Source: Candidatus Neomarinimicrobiota bacterium
GTDB taxonomy: Bacteria > Fidelibacterota > Marinisomatia > Marinisomatales > S15-B10
DNA: 64,000 nucleotides
Assembly (NCBI GenBank): GCA_036476315.1
Contig: JAZGBI010000063.1
Location: 44,042-108,041 of the forward strand
Direction of reading: 5' to 3'
Below, piece after piece: positions 1-9,124 of this stretch (position 1 is its first letter; each line of letters begins with the position of its first letter). The notes under the pieces were generated by a model. It made no database searches and was not told the DNA's origin. It saw only the letters and a program-made list of their open reading frames with translations. Position numbers and translations under genes: made by a program.

Positions 1-1
1 C

Positions 2-424
2 AAAGACTGGAAGAGTTCCCCAACCTATTTCTTTGAAATTTCTCCAGATTCATATCGTTATGGGATGGGATTTTACAGTGTCTCGAAAGATACGATGGAC
101 ATGTTTCGTGAGATGGTTGACAAAAAGCCAGAGGAGTTTCAAAAAGCAATTTCATTTTATTCGCAACAAAAAGCTTTTGTGGTAGAGGGTGAGAAATACA
201 AAAGGATAATCGATAAGACCAAGTCTGAAGAGATCCGGAATTGGTATCAAAGAAGAAACCTATATTTGGTTTGTAATAGAGAGATCAACAGCCGCCTTTT
301 CACGAGAGACTTGATTGACGACTTAGTTTCTGGTTTTGGTCTCCTTGCCCCGTTCTATCATTACCTTTGGAAGATAAGACGTGAAGCGGAAAAGGGGAGG
401 ACCGGATATGGAAACATCAGATAA
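2..424 (+). CDS. DUF2461 family protein, C-terminal part
   Basis: The reading frame is open from base 2 and runs into the window edge, so only the last 140 residues are present. The visible part resembles the C-terminal half of DUF2461 (TIGR02453) proteins: a Y-F-x-I-S-P segment near the start, a Gly-rich turn leading to GFYSVS, the LEGEK-like segment VEGEKYKRI, and the closing helix with L-A-P-F-x-x-Y-L. The function of DUF2461 is unknown. The ATG at 65 is internal and should not be used as the start. The family call rests on pattern memory, not on a search. Confidence 0.7.
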   Translation, partial: KDWKSSPTYFFEISPDSYRYGMGFYSVSKDTMDMFREMVDKKPEEFQKAISFYSQQKAFVVEGEKYKRIIDKTKSEEIRNWYQRRNLYLVCNREINSRLFTRDLIDDLVSGFGLLAPFYHYLWKIRREAEKGRTGYGNIR

Positions 425-448
425 AATCCACTAGGGGGAATAACCACG

Positions 449-660
449 ATGAATAACCCCCTATCAAAACTATTTTGTTGGCACCTGTCACAGGAAACTC
501 TTATTCCCACAATAGCAGGGATTATTGTTCTTGCCCTATCGGCAGCCATGATACCGTTTCGTGAAATACCATTAGTAACTATGATGCTCTGGGATATAGG
601 AATGGTCTTTTTGGCCGGGATACTTTTTCCCCTCTATTACATCCAACGGTATGGCAGCAG
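449..660 (+). pseudogene. truncated membrane-protein gene (possible CPBP-type N-terminus)
   Basis: An ATG at 449 with an AGGGGGAA ribosome-binding site opens a frame whose first about 70 residues are typical membrane protein: a hydrophobic helix at about residues 20-37 and a second at about 43-63 ending in P-L-Y-Y-I-x-R. This resembles the N-terminus of CPBP-type intramembrane proteases. After about base 660 the frame stays open to 994 only because it runs antisense through the rpiB-like gene; that part has no protein character. I read it as a gene whose 3' part was lost at a junction just downstream of the rpiB-like stop codon. The family assignment is tentative. Confidence 0.4.
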
Positions 661-678
661 CTACACAACTGGGAGAAG

Positions 679-1116
679 TCAGGCATCCCTGCTTGATTGC
701 TCCATCTTCCGAATCCTTTCTATCTGCTTCAGATTCCATTCATCATCGCTGTACGGTGTATCGAACCAGGCATCGAGAATTTCCTTCACCACGGCTTCCG
801 GTGTGGCCCGGAGGCTTAAGGCCAGGACATTGGCGTGGTTCCATATACGGGCTCCCTTGGCCGTTTCGGCATCGCCGCAGAGGGCCGCCCGGATACCGGG
901 GATCTTATTCGCGGCAATGGTGCAACCGGTACCTGTCCAGCACATGACGATGGCTTCGTCTGCCTTTTCGTTCACCACCTGCTCCGCTGCCTGACGGGTC
1001 ACCTCCGGCCAGTCTTCCGATTCGAAATAGACCACCTTGTGGCCCCGTTTTTTCAGCTCATCTAACACCGCATCCACCAGATGGGTCCGTTCATCGGTGC
1101 TCACCGCGAGTTTCAT
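679..1116 (-). CDS. RpiB/LacA/LacB-family sugar-phosphate isomerase
   Basis: This 145-residue protein has the normal length of ribose-5-phosphate isomerase B and galactose-6-phosphate isomerase subunits, cytoplasmic enzymes that interconvert aldose and ketose phosphates. The landmarks are MKLAVSTDE at the start, an M-C-W-T-G-T-G-C-T-I-A-A-N-K segment matching the family's C-G-T-G-x-G-x-S-I-A-A-N-K, then GIRAALC and NHANVLAL. The catalytic Cys and the NHANV His are kept. The glycine after that Cys is Trp, and the N-terminal SDHAG motif is STDERT, losing its His, so the substrate may differ from ribose 5-phosphate. The gene stands alone, with repeat DNA upstream. Confidence 0.8.
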   Translation of the reverse strand: MKLAVSTDERTHLVDAVLDELKKRGHKVVYFESEDWPEVTRQAAEQVVNEKADEAIVMCWTGTGCTIAANKIPGIRAALCGDAETAKGARIWNHANVLALSLRATPEAVVKEILDAWFDTPYSDDEWNLKQIERIRKMEQSSRDA

Positions 1117-1128
1117 GATTTGAATTTA

Positions 1129-1156
1129 AACCACAGATTACACAGATTGCACTAAT
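1129..1156. repeat. ccacagattacacagatt-type dispersed repeat
   Basis: The spacer starts with aaccacagattacacagatt, a simple word repeat (ACACAGATT units) seen in the intergenic DNA of many uncultured bacteria. A related word, built on CCACAGAG, forms the ends of the element at 23191-23338. Confidence 0.5.
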
Positions 1157-1293
1157 CATCAAGATAAAAGTAAAAAGTCGGATTCCGACGATCAAGTGTC
1201 AAGGATCAAGTAACAAGGATCAAGTGTCAAGTAACCAGTGAACCGGTCACCAGATGGCAGTCAGCAGCTACCGGGTTGGAGAAGTGGAGAATT

Positions 1294-1340
1294 GTTCCGT
1301 AGGAACTCCTTTGACCCGTAGGGTCTCCTGTGGAGGAGGA
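1294..1340 (+). repeat. 47-bp dispersed element, copy A
   Basis: This matches 41970-42016 at 46 of 47 bases in the same orientation. It consists of consecutive small hairpins: GTTCC-GTA-GGAAC, GACCC-GTA-GGGTC and CTCC-TGT-GGAG, each with a three-base loop. The GTG at 1330 that begins the longest open frame upstream of the polymerase lies inside it, so that GTG is unlikely to be a true start codon. Confidence 0.8.
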
Positions 1341-1548
1341 AGAATGTCCAAAGGAGCCTGTGGCGAGTATTGCGGCACGGAGGCCAGTGAGCATTCAGCA
1401 CTCATTGTCCAGAAGCATCGAGCATCCAGTATCTAGCATCAAGATTCACGGATTACGCATCGAGTATCAAGAAACCAGCATCCGGGAACCAGAGGGAAAG
1501 ACGTGTTCAAGTGTTTCCCGAGGGGACTCCTTCGGAGCAGGTGTTAAC

Positions 1549-3810
1549 GTGAAAGACTCGAAAACGAAAAGTTCTACTGATCTTCTGGTCAAAGTCTGTC
1601 ACGAGGCCTTGCCGGAGAAGTACGATCCCATCACCACGGAGGTCTTGAAGCGCCTCACTTATGAGCTCGATATCATTATCGAGATGGGGTATGCCGATTA
1701 TTTCCTGATTGTTTGGGATATTGTTCGATGGGCGAAAAGGCGCGGCATTCCCGTGGTGGGCCGCGGTTCAGCGGCGGGGAGCTTGGTGTCCTATTTGTTG
1801 GAGATCACCCCGGTCGATCCTATCAAACATAACCTGGTGTTCGAACGGTTTTTGAATCCCGATCGCCAGGAACCACCGGACATTGACATCGATCTCTGCT
1901 GGAAGCAGCGGGACGACGTCATCGAGTACGTCTACAAGCGGTATGGTCGGGATCGGGTCGCCATGATCTGCACCTACAATACCTACAAATTCCGGGGAGC
2001 CGTCAGGGACGTTGCGAGGGCCATGGGACTTTCCGAACGGGAAATCAATACTATCTCGCACAACTTGCCGTTATCCCATGAACCGACATTGGGTAACGGG
2101 GATGGGAGGAACGATCCGCGTTATGAAGAAATCTTTGAGACGGCCCGAAGTTTGATCCACCGGCCGCGACACATGGGGATTCACGCGGGAGGAATTGTCA
2201 TCACTCCAGACAAAATCACCGAATACGTTCCCCTTCAACGATCCACCAAAGGTCCCGTGGTGACCCAGTTCGATATGCACGGAGTGGAAAAGATAGGGCT
2301 TGTGAAGATCGATCTATTGGGTCAGCGGTCTTTAACCGTGGTGGCGGAGATGGCGGAGACGCTAAAGAAAAAATATGGAGTCCGGTTCGACCTTCAGACG
2401 ATGCCATCATTGGATGAAAAGGTAAAACGTCTCATCCGAACGGGCCGGACCATGGGAGTATTTCAGATCGAATCGCCGGGGATGAGAGGATTATTGAAGA
2501 AATTGAAGGTTGACTCCTTCGAGATGATCACGGCGGCCAGTTCCGTTATCCGGCCGGGACCTGCAGACTCGGGGATGTTGCGCCATTTCATCAAGCGGCA
2601 CCATGGAAAAGAAGAGGTTAAAACGGTTCTTCCGGCCATAGGGGAGATACTGAAAGAAACATACGGTGTGATGCTCTACCAGGAGGATGTCATCAAGATT
2701 GCTGAGGCCGTTGCTGGATGGAGCTTGGCAGAATCGGATAAACTTCGCCGGTCCATGAGTGGGAAAAGGGTAGAGGAACCGTTTATGGAGCACCGGGATC
2801 GGTTCATTAAGGATGCCGTGAAGAGGGGTGTGAATGTGGACGCCGCTATCGAGACCTGGCGGCAGATGGTGGCTTTCTCCGGATATGCTTTCTGCAAGGC
2901 CCACTCCGCTGCCTATTCGGTGGTTTCCGTTCAGTGTGCCTGGCTGAAGGCCCACTTCCCGGCGGAGTTTCTGGCTACTGTCATGTCCAATTATGGTGGA
3001 TTCTACCATACGTCGTGCTATCTGGAAGAAGCCCGGCGTATGGGGATCAATATTCTGCCGCCGGACGTGAACCTTTCGGAACCCCACTTCATAGGTCACG
3101 ATGACGACGGCGAAGAGGAGTGGATTCGGATCGGTCTTCTTCAGGTGAAGGGGTTAACCCAGGCCACACTCAAAAAAATATTGGACAAACGTAAGGAAAG
3201 ACCGTTTGAGTCGCTGGAGGACTTCTGTGTCCGGGTGAGGCCGTCTTGCCGGGAAGTAGAGGCACTCATTCGCTGTGGCGGATTTGATTCATTTCCTTAC
3301 ACCCGTCCTCAGCATTTGTGGCGCCTCAAACTTATCTATGATAAACTCAAGGGTTCGGAGGAAGTCATTTTCTCCAGGGTGGTCACGAAAGTATCCACGC
3401 CTGTTCCCTGGGTCGATTATCCTTTGGAGAAAAAATTACGGGATGAGCTGGAACTCATGGAACTCACGGTGGAAAAACATCCCCTGTGGATCTATAAAAA
3501 GGCACTGAAGGCTCATGCAGAAAAAGTGGGAAAGTTTGTTCATGCCCGGGATCTTGAGAGGTACAAAGGAAAACAGGTCACCATGGTGGGCTGGATGGTT
3601 ACCACCCGACGGTTGAAGACCAAGCGGAAAAAGATAATGCAATTTCTTTCCTGCGAGGATCTTACAGGGACATTTGAGTGTGTCCTTTTCCCCCACGCGT
3701 ATCAGCAATATGGCCATCTGATCCGGAGCCGGGGGCCTTACATGATCACTGGCAAGGTGGAAGATGATTTTGGACACACCCCCGTTACCGTGAAAAAATT
3801 GGAGCTCTGA
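1549..3810 (+). CDS. dnaE: DNA polymerase III alpha-type protein lacking the PHP domain
   Basis: The protein aligns with the polymerase part of DnaE/DnaE2. Counting from the GTG at 1549, GRGSAAGS lies at about residue 71, the catalytic PDIDID at about 110-115 and the third catalytic Asp (KIDLLGQ) at about 255. The F-C-K-A-H-S-A-A-Y region and a C-terminal OB-fold (about 675-750) follow, so the polymerase active site looks complete. The N-terminal PHP domain (roughly 250 residues) is absent: homology begins about 20 residues after this start and everything upstream is repeat DNA. I chose the GTG at 1549 because GGAG lies 11 bases ahead; the frame extends to a GTG at 1330 inside a repeat. It may be a 5'-deleted pseudogene, or a working polymerase with PHP elsewhere. 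DnaE2-type (damage-tolerant) is more likely than the replicative form. Confidence 0.75.
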   Translation: MKDSKTKSSTDLLVKVCHEALPEKYDPITTEVLKRLTYELDIIIEMGYADYFLIVWDIVRWAKRRGIPVVGRGSAAGSLVSYLLEITPVDPIKHNLVFERFLNPDRQEPPDIDIDLCWKQRDDVIEYVYKRYGRDRVAMICTYNTYKFRGAVRDVARAMGLSEREINTISHNLPLSHEPTLGNGDGRNDPRYEEIFETARSLIHRPRHMGIHAGGIVITPDKITEYVPLQRSTKGPVVTQFDMHGVEKIGLVKIDLLGQRSLTVVAEMAETLKKKYGVRFDLQTMPSLDEKVKRLIRTGRTMGVFQIESPGMRGLLKKLKVDSFEMITAASSVIRPGPADSGMLRHFIKRHHGKEEVKTVLPAIGEILKETYGVMLYQEDVIKIAEAVAGWSLAESDKLRRSMSGKRVEEPFMEHRDRFIKDAVKRGVNVDAAIETWRQMVAFSGYAFCKAHSAAYSVVSVQCAWLKAHFPAEFLATVMSNYGGFYHTSCYLEEARRMGINILPPDVNLSEPHFIGHDDDGEEEWIRIGLLQVKGLTQATLKKILDKRKERPFESLEDFCVRVRPSCREVEALIRCGGFDSFPYTRPQHLWRLKLIYDKLKGSEEVIFSRVVTKVSTPVPWVDYPLEKKLRDELELMELTVEKHPLWIYKKALKAHAEKVGKFVHARDLERYKGKQVTMVGWMVTTRRLKTKRKKIMQFLSCEDLTGTFECVLFPHAYQQYGHLIRSRGPYMITGKVEDDFGHTPVTVKKLEL

Positions 3811-3859
3811 CAAAAGGGGGATCTTCATCAATAAAGACTTGACCATTTTGTCTTGCTTT

Positions 3860-3889
3860 TTGAAGCTTTGCAAAAGTAGAATGTATATA
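3860..3889 (+). promoter_or_regulatory. possible sigma-70-type promoter for the S45 gene
   Basis: TTGAAG and TATATA are separated by 18 bases in an A+T-rich stretch after the polymerase gene and about 55 bases before the S45 start codon. It is the best promoter-like pair in the 134-base spacer. The call rests on sequence resemblance alone. Confidence 0.3.
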
Positions 3890-3944
3890 TTTTCACCTTG
3901 AGGTACGGGAGGCTTACCGAGGCGGAAAAGATGGGGAGTGAATC

Positions 3945-6368
3945 ATGAAAACGTTGACCAGAGTGGGTGCAGCACTCTTCCTATTGGGTTTTCTCCTTTT
4001 CCTGTTTGTCCGGCTTTATCTTCATTATCCCCTTCCGGTGTACGAGGGCGAACTAACCAATGACGATCTCCTCGAGCCGGTGGAGGTGTACTTTGATGAC
4101 TATGCCGTGCCTCACATTTATGCCGGGAATGAACACGACCTATTTTACGTGGCGGGTTACATCGCTGCCCGGGAGCGGTTGTTCCAGATGACCGTCACGG
4201 CAGCGGCTGTGGAAGGGAGGCTGGCGGAACTCTTCGGTGAAAAGGCGGTTCCCGACGACATATATCTCAGGACCTGGGGCATTCCCAAGATGGCACGGAT
4301 TCTTGCAGAAAACATGCATCCCGATGCACTCACCATATCAACCGACTTCTGTGATGGCATTAATGCATACATCGATAATGTCGGACAAGACCTCCCCTTT
4401 GAGTTCAAGCTGCTTCGAATTAAGCCCTTGCACTGGAAACCCGCTCATGTGGCCGGTTTCGTTCGATTGATGGGCCACAATCTCACATCTTCCTGGCAGC
4501 CGGAAATCATTCTCGGTCAGGCAGCCTACATGTTCGGGGAAGAGAGGGTACGTCAACTTCTGCCAGTCCAGCCGGAAGACCACTCCCTGGCATTTGGTGA
4601 GTACGGGGAATTGTGGAGGACACTGGTTGTGAGGGAACAGAGCTTGAGAAAGCGCCTTCAGATGGAGGGAAGCCATCTCGGGTCAAATAATTGGGTGATT
4701 TCCGGCAGTCGTACTGCCTCCGGAAGGCCCATTCTGGCCAACGATCCTCACCTCCCTTTCTCACAGCCAGCCCGGTGGTTCGAGATGCATCTCGTGGGAG
4801 GTCGGTTCAACGTGAGCGGGGCCTGCCTGGCGGGCGTGCCCGTCCCGGTGCTGGGGCAGAATGAGGCTTGCACGTGGGGCTTTACCAATCTCATGATGGA
4901 TGACATCGATTTCTTTGTGGAAACGACGAATCCGGACAGCGGAAATGAGTATTTGCACGATGGAGAATGGTTGTCCATGGACCTTCGGGAAGAAACCATT
5001 GCCGTAAAGAGCGGAGGAGAGAGGACCTTCGTTGTACGGGAGACTATTCACGGGCCTGTGATCTCAGATATCCATCCTCTCCTTTCGGGTGAGAAACCGG
5101 CCACAGGGAAAAATCAAGTTGTGGCCATGCAGTGGACGGGACACGATACCAGTGATGAGGTATACAGCATCCTGCGCCTGAATCTCATGGGGAACTGGGA
5201 AGATTTTACGGAGGCGGCAAAAACCTTTGGCACGCCGGGCCAGAATGTTGTCTATGCAGATACGGCGGGCAACATAGGGTGGCGGCCTTTTCTGAGAATA
5301 CCAGTGCGTAAAGGGGGACGAAATCTGGTTCCTATGCCGGGAGAGTCCTCGGAATGGGACTGGCAAGGATATGTTCCATTCGAGGAGATTCCTTTTCAGT
5401 TCAACCCGAAAAAGGGCATAATCGTCACGGCGAATAATCAGGTGATCGATGATTCATATCCTTATTACGTGTCCGCCTTTTGGGAATACCCATCGAGGGC
5501 GAATCGAATCTGGGAAATGCTTGGGGAGAGAGAGGAGATTACGGTAGAGGATGTGAAGAGGGTACAGAATGATGTGGTTTCCCCCTTTGCCCGGGAAGTT
5601 TCCCCGTATTTTGTTTCGGTCTTCGAAGGGTACGATTTTGAAAATGATTCGAATCTACGGACTGCCGTGAATCTCTTGCGCGGATGGAATGGTGAGCACT
5701 CTGTTGAGTCAGCAGCAGCAGCAGTTTTCAATACTGCATTCCTGAGGCTTCTCTGGAATGTTTATGGGGACGAAATGGAGCTCATGGGAGATGGGTTTTA
5801 TGATGGGTGGTTGGCCCTCCCCAGCATGTCCCAGAAGAATCTCGTGTACCTGCTGAGGAATGAGAGGATATCCTGGTTCGATAATGTAACCACCGGGAAT
5901 GTGGAACTCAGGGGCGATATCCTGACCCGGTCCCTTGTGGAAGGCGTGAGGGAACTTGAAGGCCGTCTCGGTCCAGATCCCACCAACTGGCATTGGGGAA
6001 ATCTGCACAGGATCGCTCATCTCCACGCCATTGGCAAGGATTGGCCTCTTCTGGGGAAAGTGTTTGGCCTTGATGTGGGACCTTTTGAATTCGGAGGGGC
6101 CAATTCAACGGTTAGCAACGGCGAATATTTGCTGGGTGACCCATTCCATGTGGTCAACGGACCCTCGTTTCGCCGCATCGTCGATTTCGCTCAGCTCGAT
6201 AAGACGCAATTCATCATACCCACGGGGCAATCCGGCCTGCCCAGAAGCCCTCATTACGCAGATCAGGCCCCTCTATATCATTCGGGCCGGTACCGAACGA
6301 CCTACTTCCTGGAAGAGACGATCAAGAATTCCGGATTCCGCCGCTTGCTCCTTTCCCCATCCCGTTGA
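3945..6368 (+). CDS. penicillin acylase family (S45) amidase, membrane-anchored or secreted
   Basis: At 807 residues this has the full length of an Ntn-hydrolase precursor that self-cleaves into alpha and beta chains. Residues 8-25 form a signal or anchor helix, and the protein should act in the periplasm. The alpha-chain features E-V-x-F-D-x-x-A-V-P-H-I and A-R-E-R-L-F-Q-M are at about 47-82. The processing site and nucleophile are in GSNNW, with Ser247 becoming the beta-chain N-terminus, followed by the conserved N-D-P-H-L at 266-270. Family members cleave penicillins, acyl-homoserine lactones or other N-acyl amides; the substrate cannot be told. The start has GGGGAG upstream. The next gene begins 3 bases after the stop, suggesting an operon with the GDPD and M28 genes. 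Confidence 0.9.
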   Translation: MKTLTRVGAALFLLGFLLFLFVRLYLHYPLPVYEGELTNDDLLEPVEVYFDDYAVPHIYAGNEHDLFYVAGYIAARERLFQMTVTAAAVEGRLAELFGEKAVPDDIYLRTWGIPKMARILAENMHPDALTISTDFCDGINAYIDNVGQDLPFEFKLLRIKPLHWKPAHVAGFVRLMGHNLTSSWQPEIILGQAAYMFGEERVRQLLPVQPEDHSLAFGEYGELWRTLVVREQSLRKRLQMEGSHLGSNNWVISGSRTASGRPILANDPHLPFSQPARWFEMHLVGGRFNVSGACLAGVPVPVLGQNEACTWGFTNLMMDDIDFFVETTNPDSGNEYLHDGEWLSMDLREETIAVKSGGERTFVVRETIHGPVISDIHPLLSGEKPATGKNQVVAMQWTGHDTSDEVYSILRLNLMGNWEDFTEAAKTFGTPGQNVVYADTAGNIGWRPFLRIPVRKGGRNLVPMPGESSEWDWQGYVPFEEIPFQFNPKKGIIVTANNQVIDDSYPYYVSAFWEYPSRANRIWEMLGEREEITVEDVKRVQNDVVSPFAREVSPYFVSVFEGYDFENDSNLRTAVNLLRGWNGEHSVESAAAAVFNTAFLRLLWNVYGDEMELMGDGFYDGWLALPSMSQKNLVYLLRNERISWFDNVTTGNVELRGDILTRSLVEGVRELEGRLGPDPTNWHWGNLHRIAHLHAIGKDWPLLGKVFGLDVGPFEFGGANSTVSNGEYLLGDPFHVVNGPSFRRIVDFAQLDKTQFIIPTGQSGLPRSPHYADQAPLYHSGRYRTTYFLEETIKNSGFRRLLLSPSR

Positions 6369-6371
6369 CTC

Positions 6372-7229
6372 ATGGAATTGACCGCGCTCTATCTACTTCT
6401 GGTGTTCATGGGAATTCTGGTGGTAAAACATTTCGCATTCTGGCAGCCAATGGATGTGACTTATCTGTACCGAAACGGGTATGACAAGCTGGGGCATCGT
6501 GGATCTCCAAAAGAGGCACCGGAGAATACTCTTCCTTCCTACAGGAAGGCTCTGGAACAGGGGTTGAAGGCCATCGAAATGGATGTTCTGACCACCCGGG
6601 ATGGGAAGGTTGTCTGCTCCCACAATCACGATCTGGAGCATGAGACGGACGGTACGGGATACATTGACGATATGACGTATGCCGAACTGGCAAGTGTAGA
6701 TGCTGCCGCCAAGTTCCCCGACTATTCTCCGTGTAGACTGCCCCTTCTTGAGGAAACTCTTGATGCGATTCCCGAGAATGTCATTCTCGATATTGAGATC
6801 AAGGCCAGAGGGGCGCTGGATTTGACAACGGCGAAACACGTCGTGGCACTCATCAGGAAACGGAACATCTACCATCGAGTCGTGGTATCCAGTTTTCACC
6901 CTCTAGTCATCGGAAGAGTCAAGTGGTTGGACAGACGAATTCCCACAGGGTACATCTGGACAGATCATTCGGTGCCCGTCATTCTGAGAAAACCGAGGTT
7001 CATCAATCTCGTGCATCCCGATGTTTTCAAACCTGAGATCCATCTCGTCAACGAACATTTGGTGAGATATGCTCGGGGGAAGAAATTATCCATAAGCCCG
7101 TGGACCGTTAATAACCAGCCTGCCATGGAGTGGTCATTAAACCTTGGAGTTCAGGGGATTATTTCAGATTTTCCCGGATTGATGCACAGGGCAGTCGAGA
7201 ATGTGAAGGAGTTCCATGAGGACCGATAA
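6372..7229 (+). CDS. glycerophosphodiester phosphodiesterase family protein
   Basis: The product has 285 residues. An N-terminal hydrophobic helix (about 3-18) anchors or exports it. The GDPD motifs follow in order: HRG at 42-44, ENT at 51-53, the metal-binding E69 and D71 in I-E-M-D-V, and the catalytic His86 in H-x-H-D. Members hydrolyse glycerophosphodiesters to glycerol 3-phosphate and an alcohol. The gene sits between an S45 hydrolase and an M28 peptidase and overlaps the latter by 14 bases, so the three are probably cotranscribed and serve extracytoplasmic nutrient breakdown. Confidence 0.88.
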   Translation: MELTALYLLLVFMGILVVKHFAFWQPMDVTYLYRNGYDKLGHRGSPKEAPENTLPSYRKALEQGLKAIEMDVLTTRDGKVVCSHNHDLEHETDGTGYIDDMTYAELASVDAAAKFPDYSPCRLPLLEETLDAIPENVILDIEIKARGALDLTTAKHVVALIRKRNIYHRVVVSSFHPLVIGRVKWLDRRIPTGYIWTDHSVPVILRKPRFINLVHPDVFKPEIHLVNEHLVRYARGKKLSISPWTVNNQPAMEWSLNLGVQGIISDFPGLMHRAVENVKEFHEDR

Positions 7230-9012
7230 GAGAAGATTTTTTCTGTTTGTGTTCATCATCGGCGTCATTGCCGCCAGTGAAAAGGATACACATGAGATAT
7301 CCTCTGAGGAGATCCTGGATCACATAAAGTATCTGGCGTCGGATGATCTCGAAGGCCGGCGGGCGGGGACGAGGGGAGCCAGAAAAGCCGCTCGATACAT
7401 TACAAGGCAGTTTCGCTCTTACGGATTGACACCCATGGGGAGGTCTCGATACACATTCATGGAGCCGTTCGACTTCATTTCCGGTGTTAGACTGGGGAGA
7501 AAGAATCGTCTCTTGTTCCAGAGCGGTGATGAGACAATGAATCTCAACGTGGCAAACGATTTTCGTCCCCTGGGATTTTCAGGAAAGGGACATACTGCAG
7601 GCCAGTTGGCATTCGTAGGTTACGGGATCGATTCCGAGGAACTGGATTATCACGACTACGCGAGTGTGGATGTAAAGGGAAAGATTGTGCTGATCCTCCG
7701 GTACAGCCCTGACGGCACCAATCCCCATGGTGAATTCGGGAAGTATTCTCCTCTTCGTTACAAGGCGATGACGGCAAGAGAGCAGGGTGCTGTGGCGGTC
7801 ATATTCGCGATTGGGCCCGAGGACGACGACGAAGAGAATTACTTGATGGGCCTGAAATACGACCGGAGTTCCGGCGATTCAGGCATTCCTATTGTCGCCA
7901 TAACGCAGCGGTTGGCGAAGCATATTTTCACTCTATCCGGTAGAAATCTGGGGGAGATCCAGAAGCGGATTAATGATGACCGATCGCCCGATTCATTCGA
8001 TCTGTCTTTCTCTGTTGAAGTGGAAACGTGGGTGGAGAAAGTTCATAACGAGACGGTCAACATCGTGGGGCTTGTTGAGGGGACCGACACGGATTTCTCC
8101 GACGAGTTTCTTGTGGTGGGTGCTCACTACGATCATTTGGGGATGGGAGGTGACGGCTCCATGGTGCCGGATACGGTGGCGGTGCATAATGGAGCTGACG
8201 ATAATGCTTCAGGTACAGCCGGTCTGCTGGAACTGGCAGAATGGTTCAGCGTTCATCCCCAGAAAAGGAGCATCATATTTGTTGCCTTCGGCGGGGAAGA
8301 GCTGGGATTATTGGGCTCCGCCTTTTTTGTATCTGATCCTCCCGTGCTTCTCCAGAGGATTGGCGCCATGATAAACATGGACATGATCGGCAGAATGGAT
8401 GACTCGACGGTTGTGGTTGGAGGCGCGGGGACTTCGACCGTCTGGAAGGAATTGGCGGGAGAAAAGATTGGAGACTTAGGACTTTCACCGGCGTTTGATG
8501 AGCCGGGGTACGGCTCTTCAGACCATCAATCATTCTACCTCAAGGATATCCCTGTTCTGTTTTTCTTCTCGGGCACTCACGATGATTACCATCGTCCTTC
8601 GGATGATTGGGACAAGATCAATGCGGAGGAAGAAGAGAAAATAGTGAGAGCGATTCGGGAGATAATTATCGATCTTGCAACGCGAAAGTTACGGCCCGAC
8701 TTTGTAAAGGTGGAGCAGGGTCAACCCACTCGTGGCGGGTTCCCCGTCTATATTGGAACCATACCGGACTACACCGCCACGGATGTGAAAGGGATGAAAC
8801 TTTCCGGTGTGAGAAAGGGTGGTCCCGCAGATCAAGGGGGCTTGAAAGCGGGTGACATTATCGTCCGGTTTGGCGAAAAGAATGTAAGGAATATCTACGA
8901 TTTCATGTATGCTCTCCAGGAAGCCATAGCGGGCGATTCTGTCACCATTGTCGTCAGCAGAGAGGGCAACGAGATTAACCTGCAGGTGGTTCCTGCCCGA
9001 AGGAGAGATTGA
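7216..9012 (+). CDS. secreted M28 zinc peptidase with PA and PDZ domains
   Basis: The product has 598 residues. Residues 7-20 form a signal peptide. A PA insertion lies at about 125-240. The M28 metal site is complete: H304 and D306 (A-H-Y-D-H-L-G), bridging D328 (A-D-D-N-A-S-G), catalytic E361 with ligand E362 (G-G-E-E-L-G), D389 (N-M-D-M-I-G) and H459. A PDZ domain (about 515-590) closes the protein, an arrangement common in exported aminopeptidases. It probably trims peptides in the periplasm or outside the cell. The start overlaps the GDPD gene; the 112-base gap to uvrA suggests the end of this operon. Confidence 0.92.
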   Translation: MRTDKRRFFLFVFIIGVIAASEKDTHEISSEEILDHIKYLASDDLEGRRAGTRGARKAARYITRQFRSYGLTPMGRSRYTFMEPFDFISGVRLGRKNRLLFQSGDETMNLNVANDFRPLGFSGKGHTAGQLAFVGYGIDSEELDYHDYASVDVKGKIVLILRYSPDGTNPHGEFGKYSPLRYKAMTAREQGAVAVIFAIGPEDDDEENYLMGLKYDRSSGDSGIPIVAITQRLAKHIFTLSGRNLGEIQKRINDDRSPDSFDLSFSVEVETWVEKVHNETVNIVGLVEGTDTDFSDEFLVVGAHYDHLGMGGDGSMVPDTVAVHNGADDNASGTAGLLELAEWFSVHPQKRSIIFVAFGGEELGLLGSAFFVSDPPVLLQRIGAMINMDMIGRMDDSTVVVGGAGTSTVWKELAGEKIGDLGLSPAFDEPGYGSSDHQSFYLKDIPVLFFFSGTHDDYHRPSDDWDKINAEEEEKIVRAIREIIIDLATRKLRPDFVKVEQGQPTRGGFPVYIGTIPDYTATDVKGMKLSGVRKGGPADQGGLKAGDIIVRFGEKNVRNIYDFMYALQEAIAGDSVTIVVSREGNEINLQVVPARRRD

Positions 9013-9124
9013 TAGTCACGCAATCCCCGCTCATACTTCGGTAGAGCGGTAACTCCAGAACAATAATTCCAAATTCTTTTTTGAAACATAACGGGCCGAC
9101 AATAACTTTGGAAATGGCCGAAAA

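Larger units (their letters stand above)
1117..1548. other. gene-free, repeat-filled spacer
   Basis: I see no credible gene here. The spacer holds an ACACAGATT-type repeat at its left end, short reiterated words such as atcaagtgtcaag and agtatcaag (about 1190-1260 and 1410-1490), a 47-bp element that recurs at 41970, and further tiny palindromes (TCC-AAA-GGA, GCC-TGT-GGC, TCCC-GAG-GGGA, CTCC-TTC-GGAG). A frame is open across the right half into the polymerase gene, but its residues are just translated repeats. Confidence 0.75.

Noticed and set aside
1160..1260. CRISPR-like regularity of repeated words
   Set aside because: Units are short, irregular and without uniform spacers; no cas gene is present.
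1330..1548. N-terminal extension of the polymerase frame
   Set aside because: It begins inside a dispersed repeat and encodes translated repeats, so it is not a protein domain.
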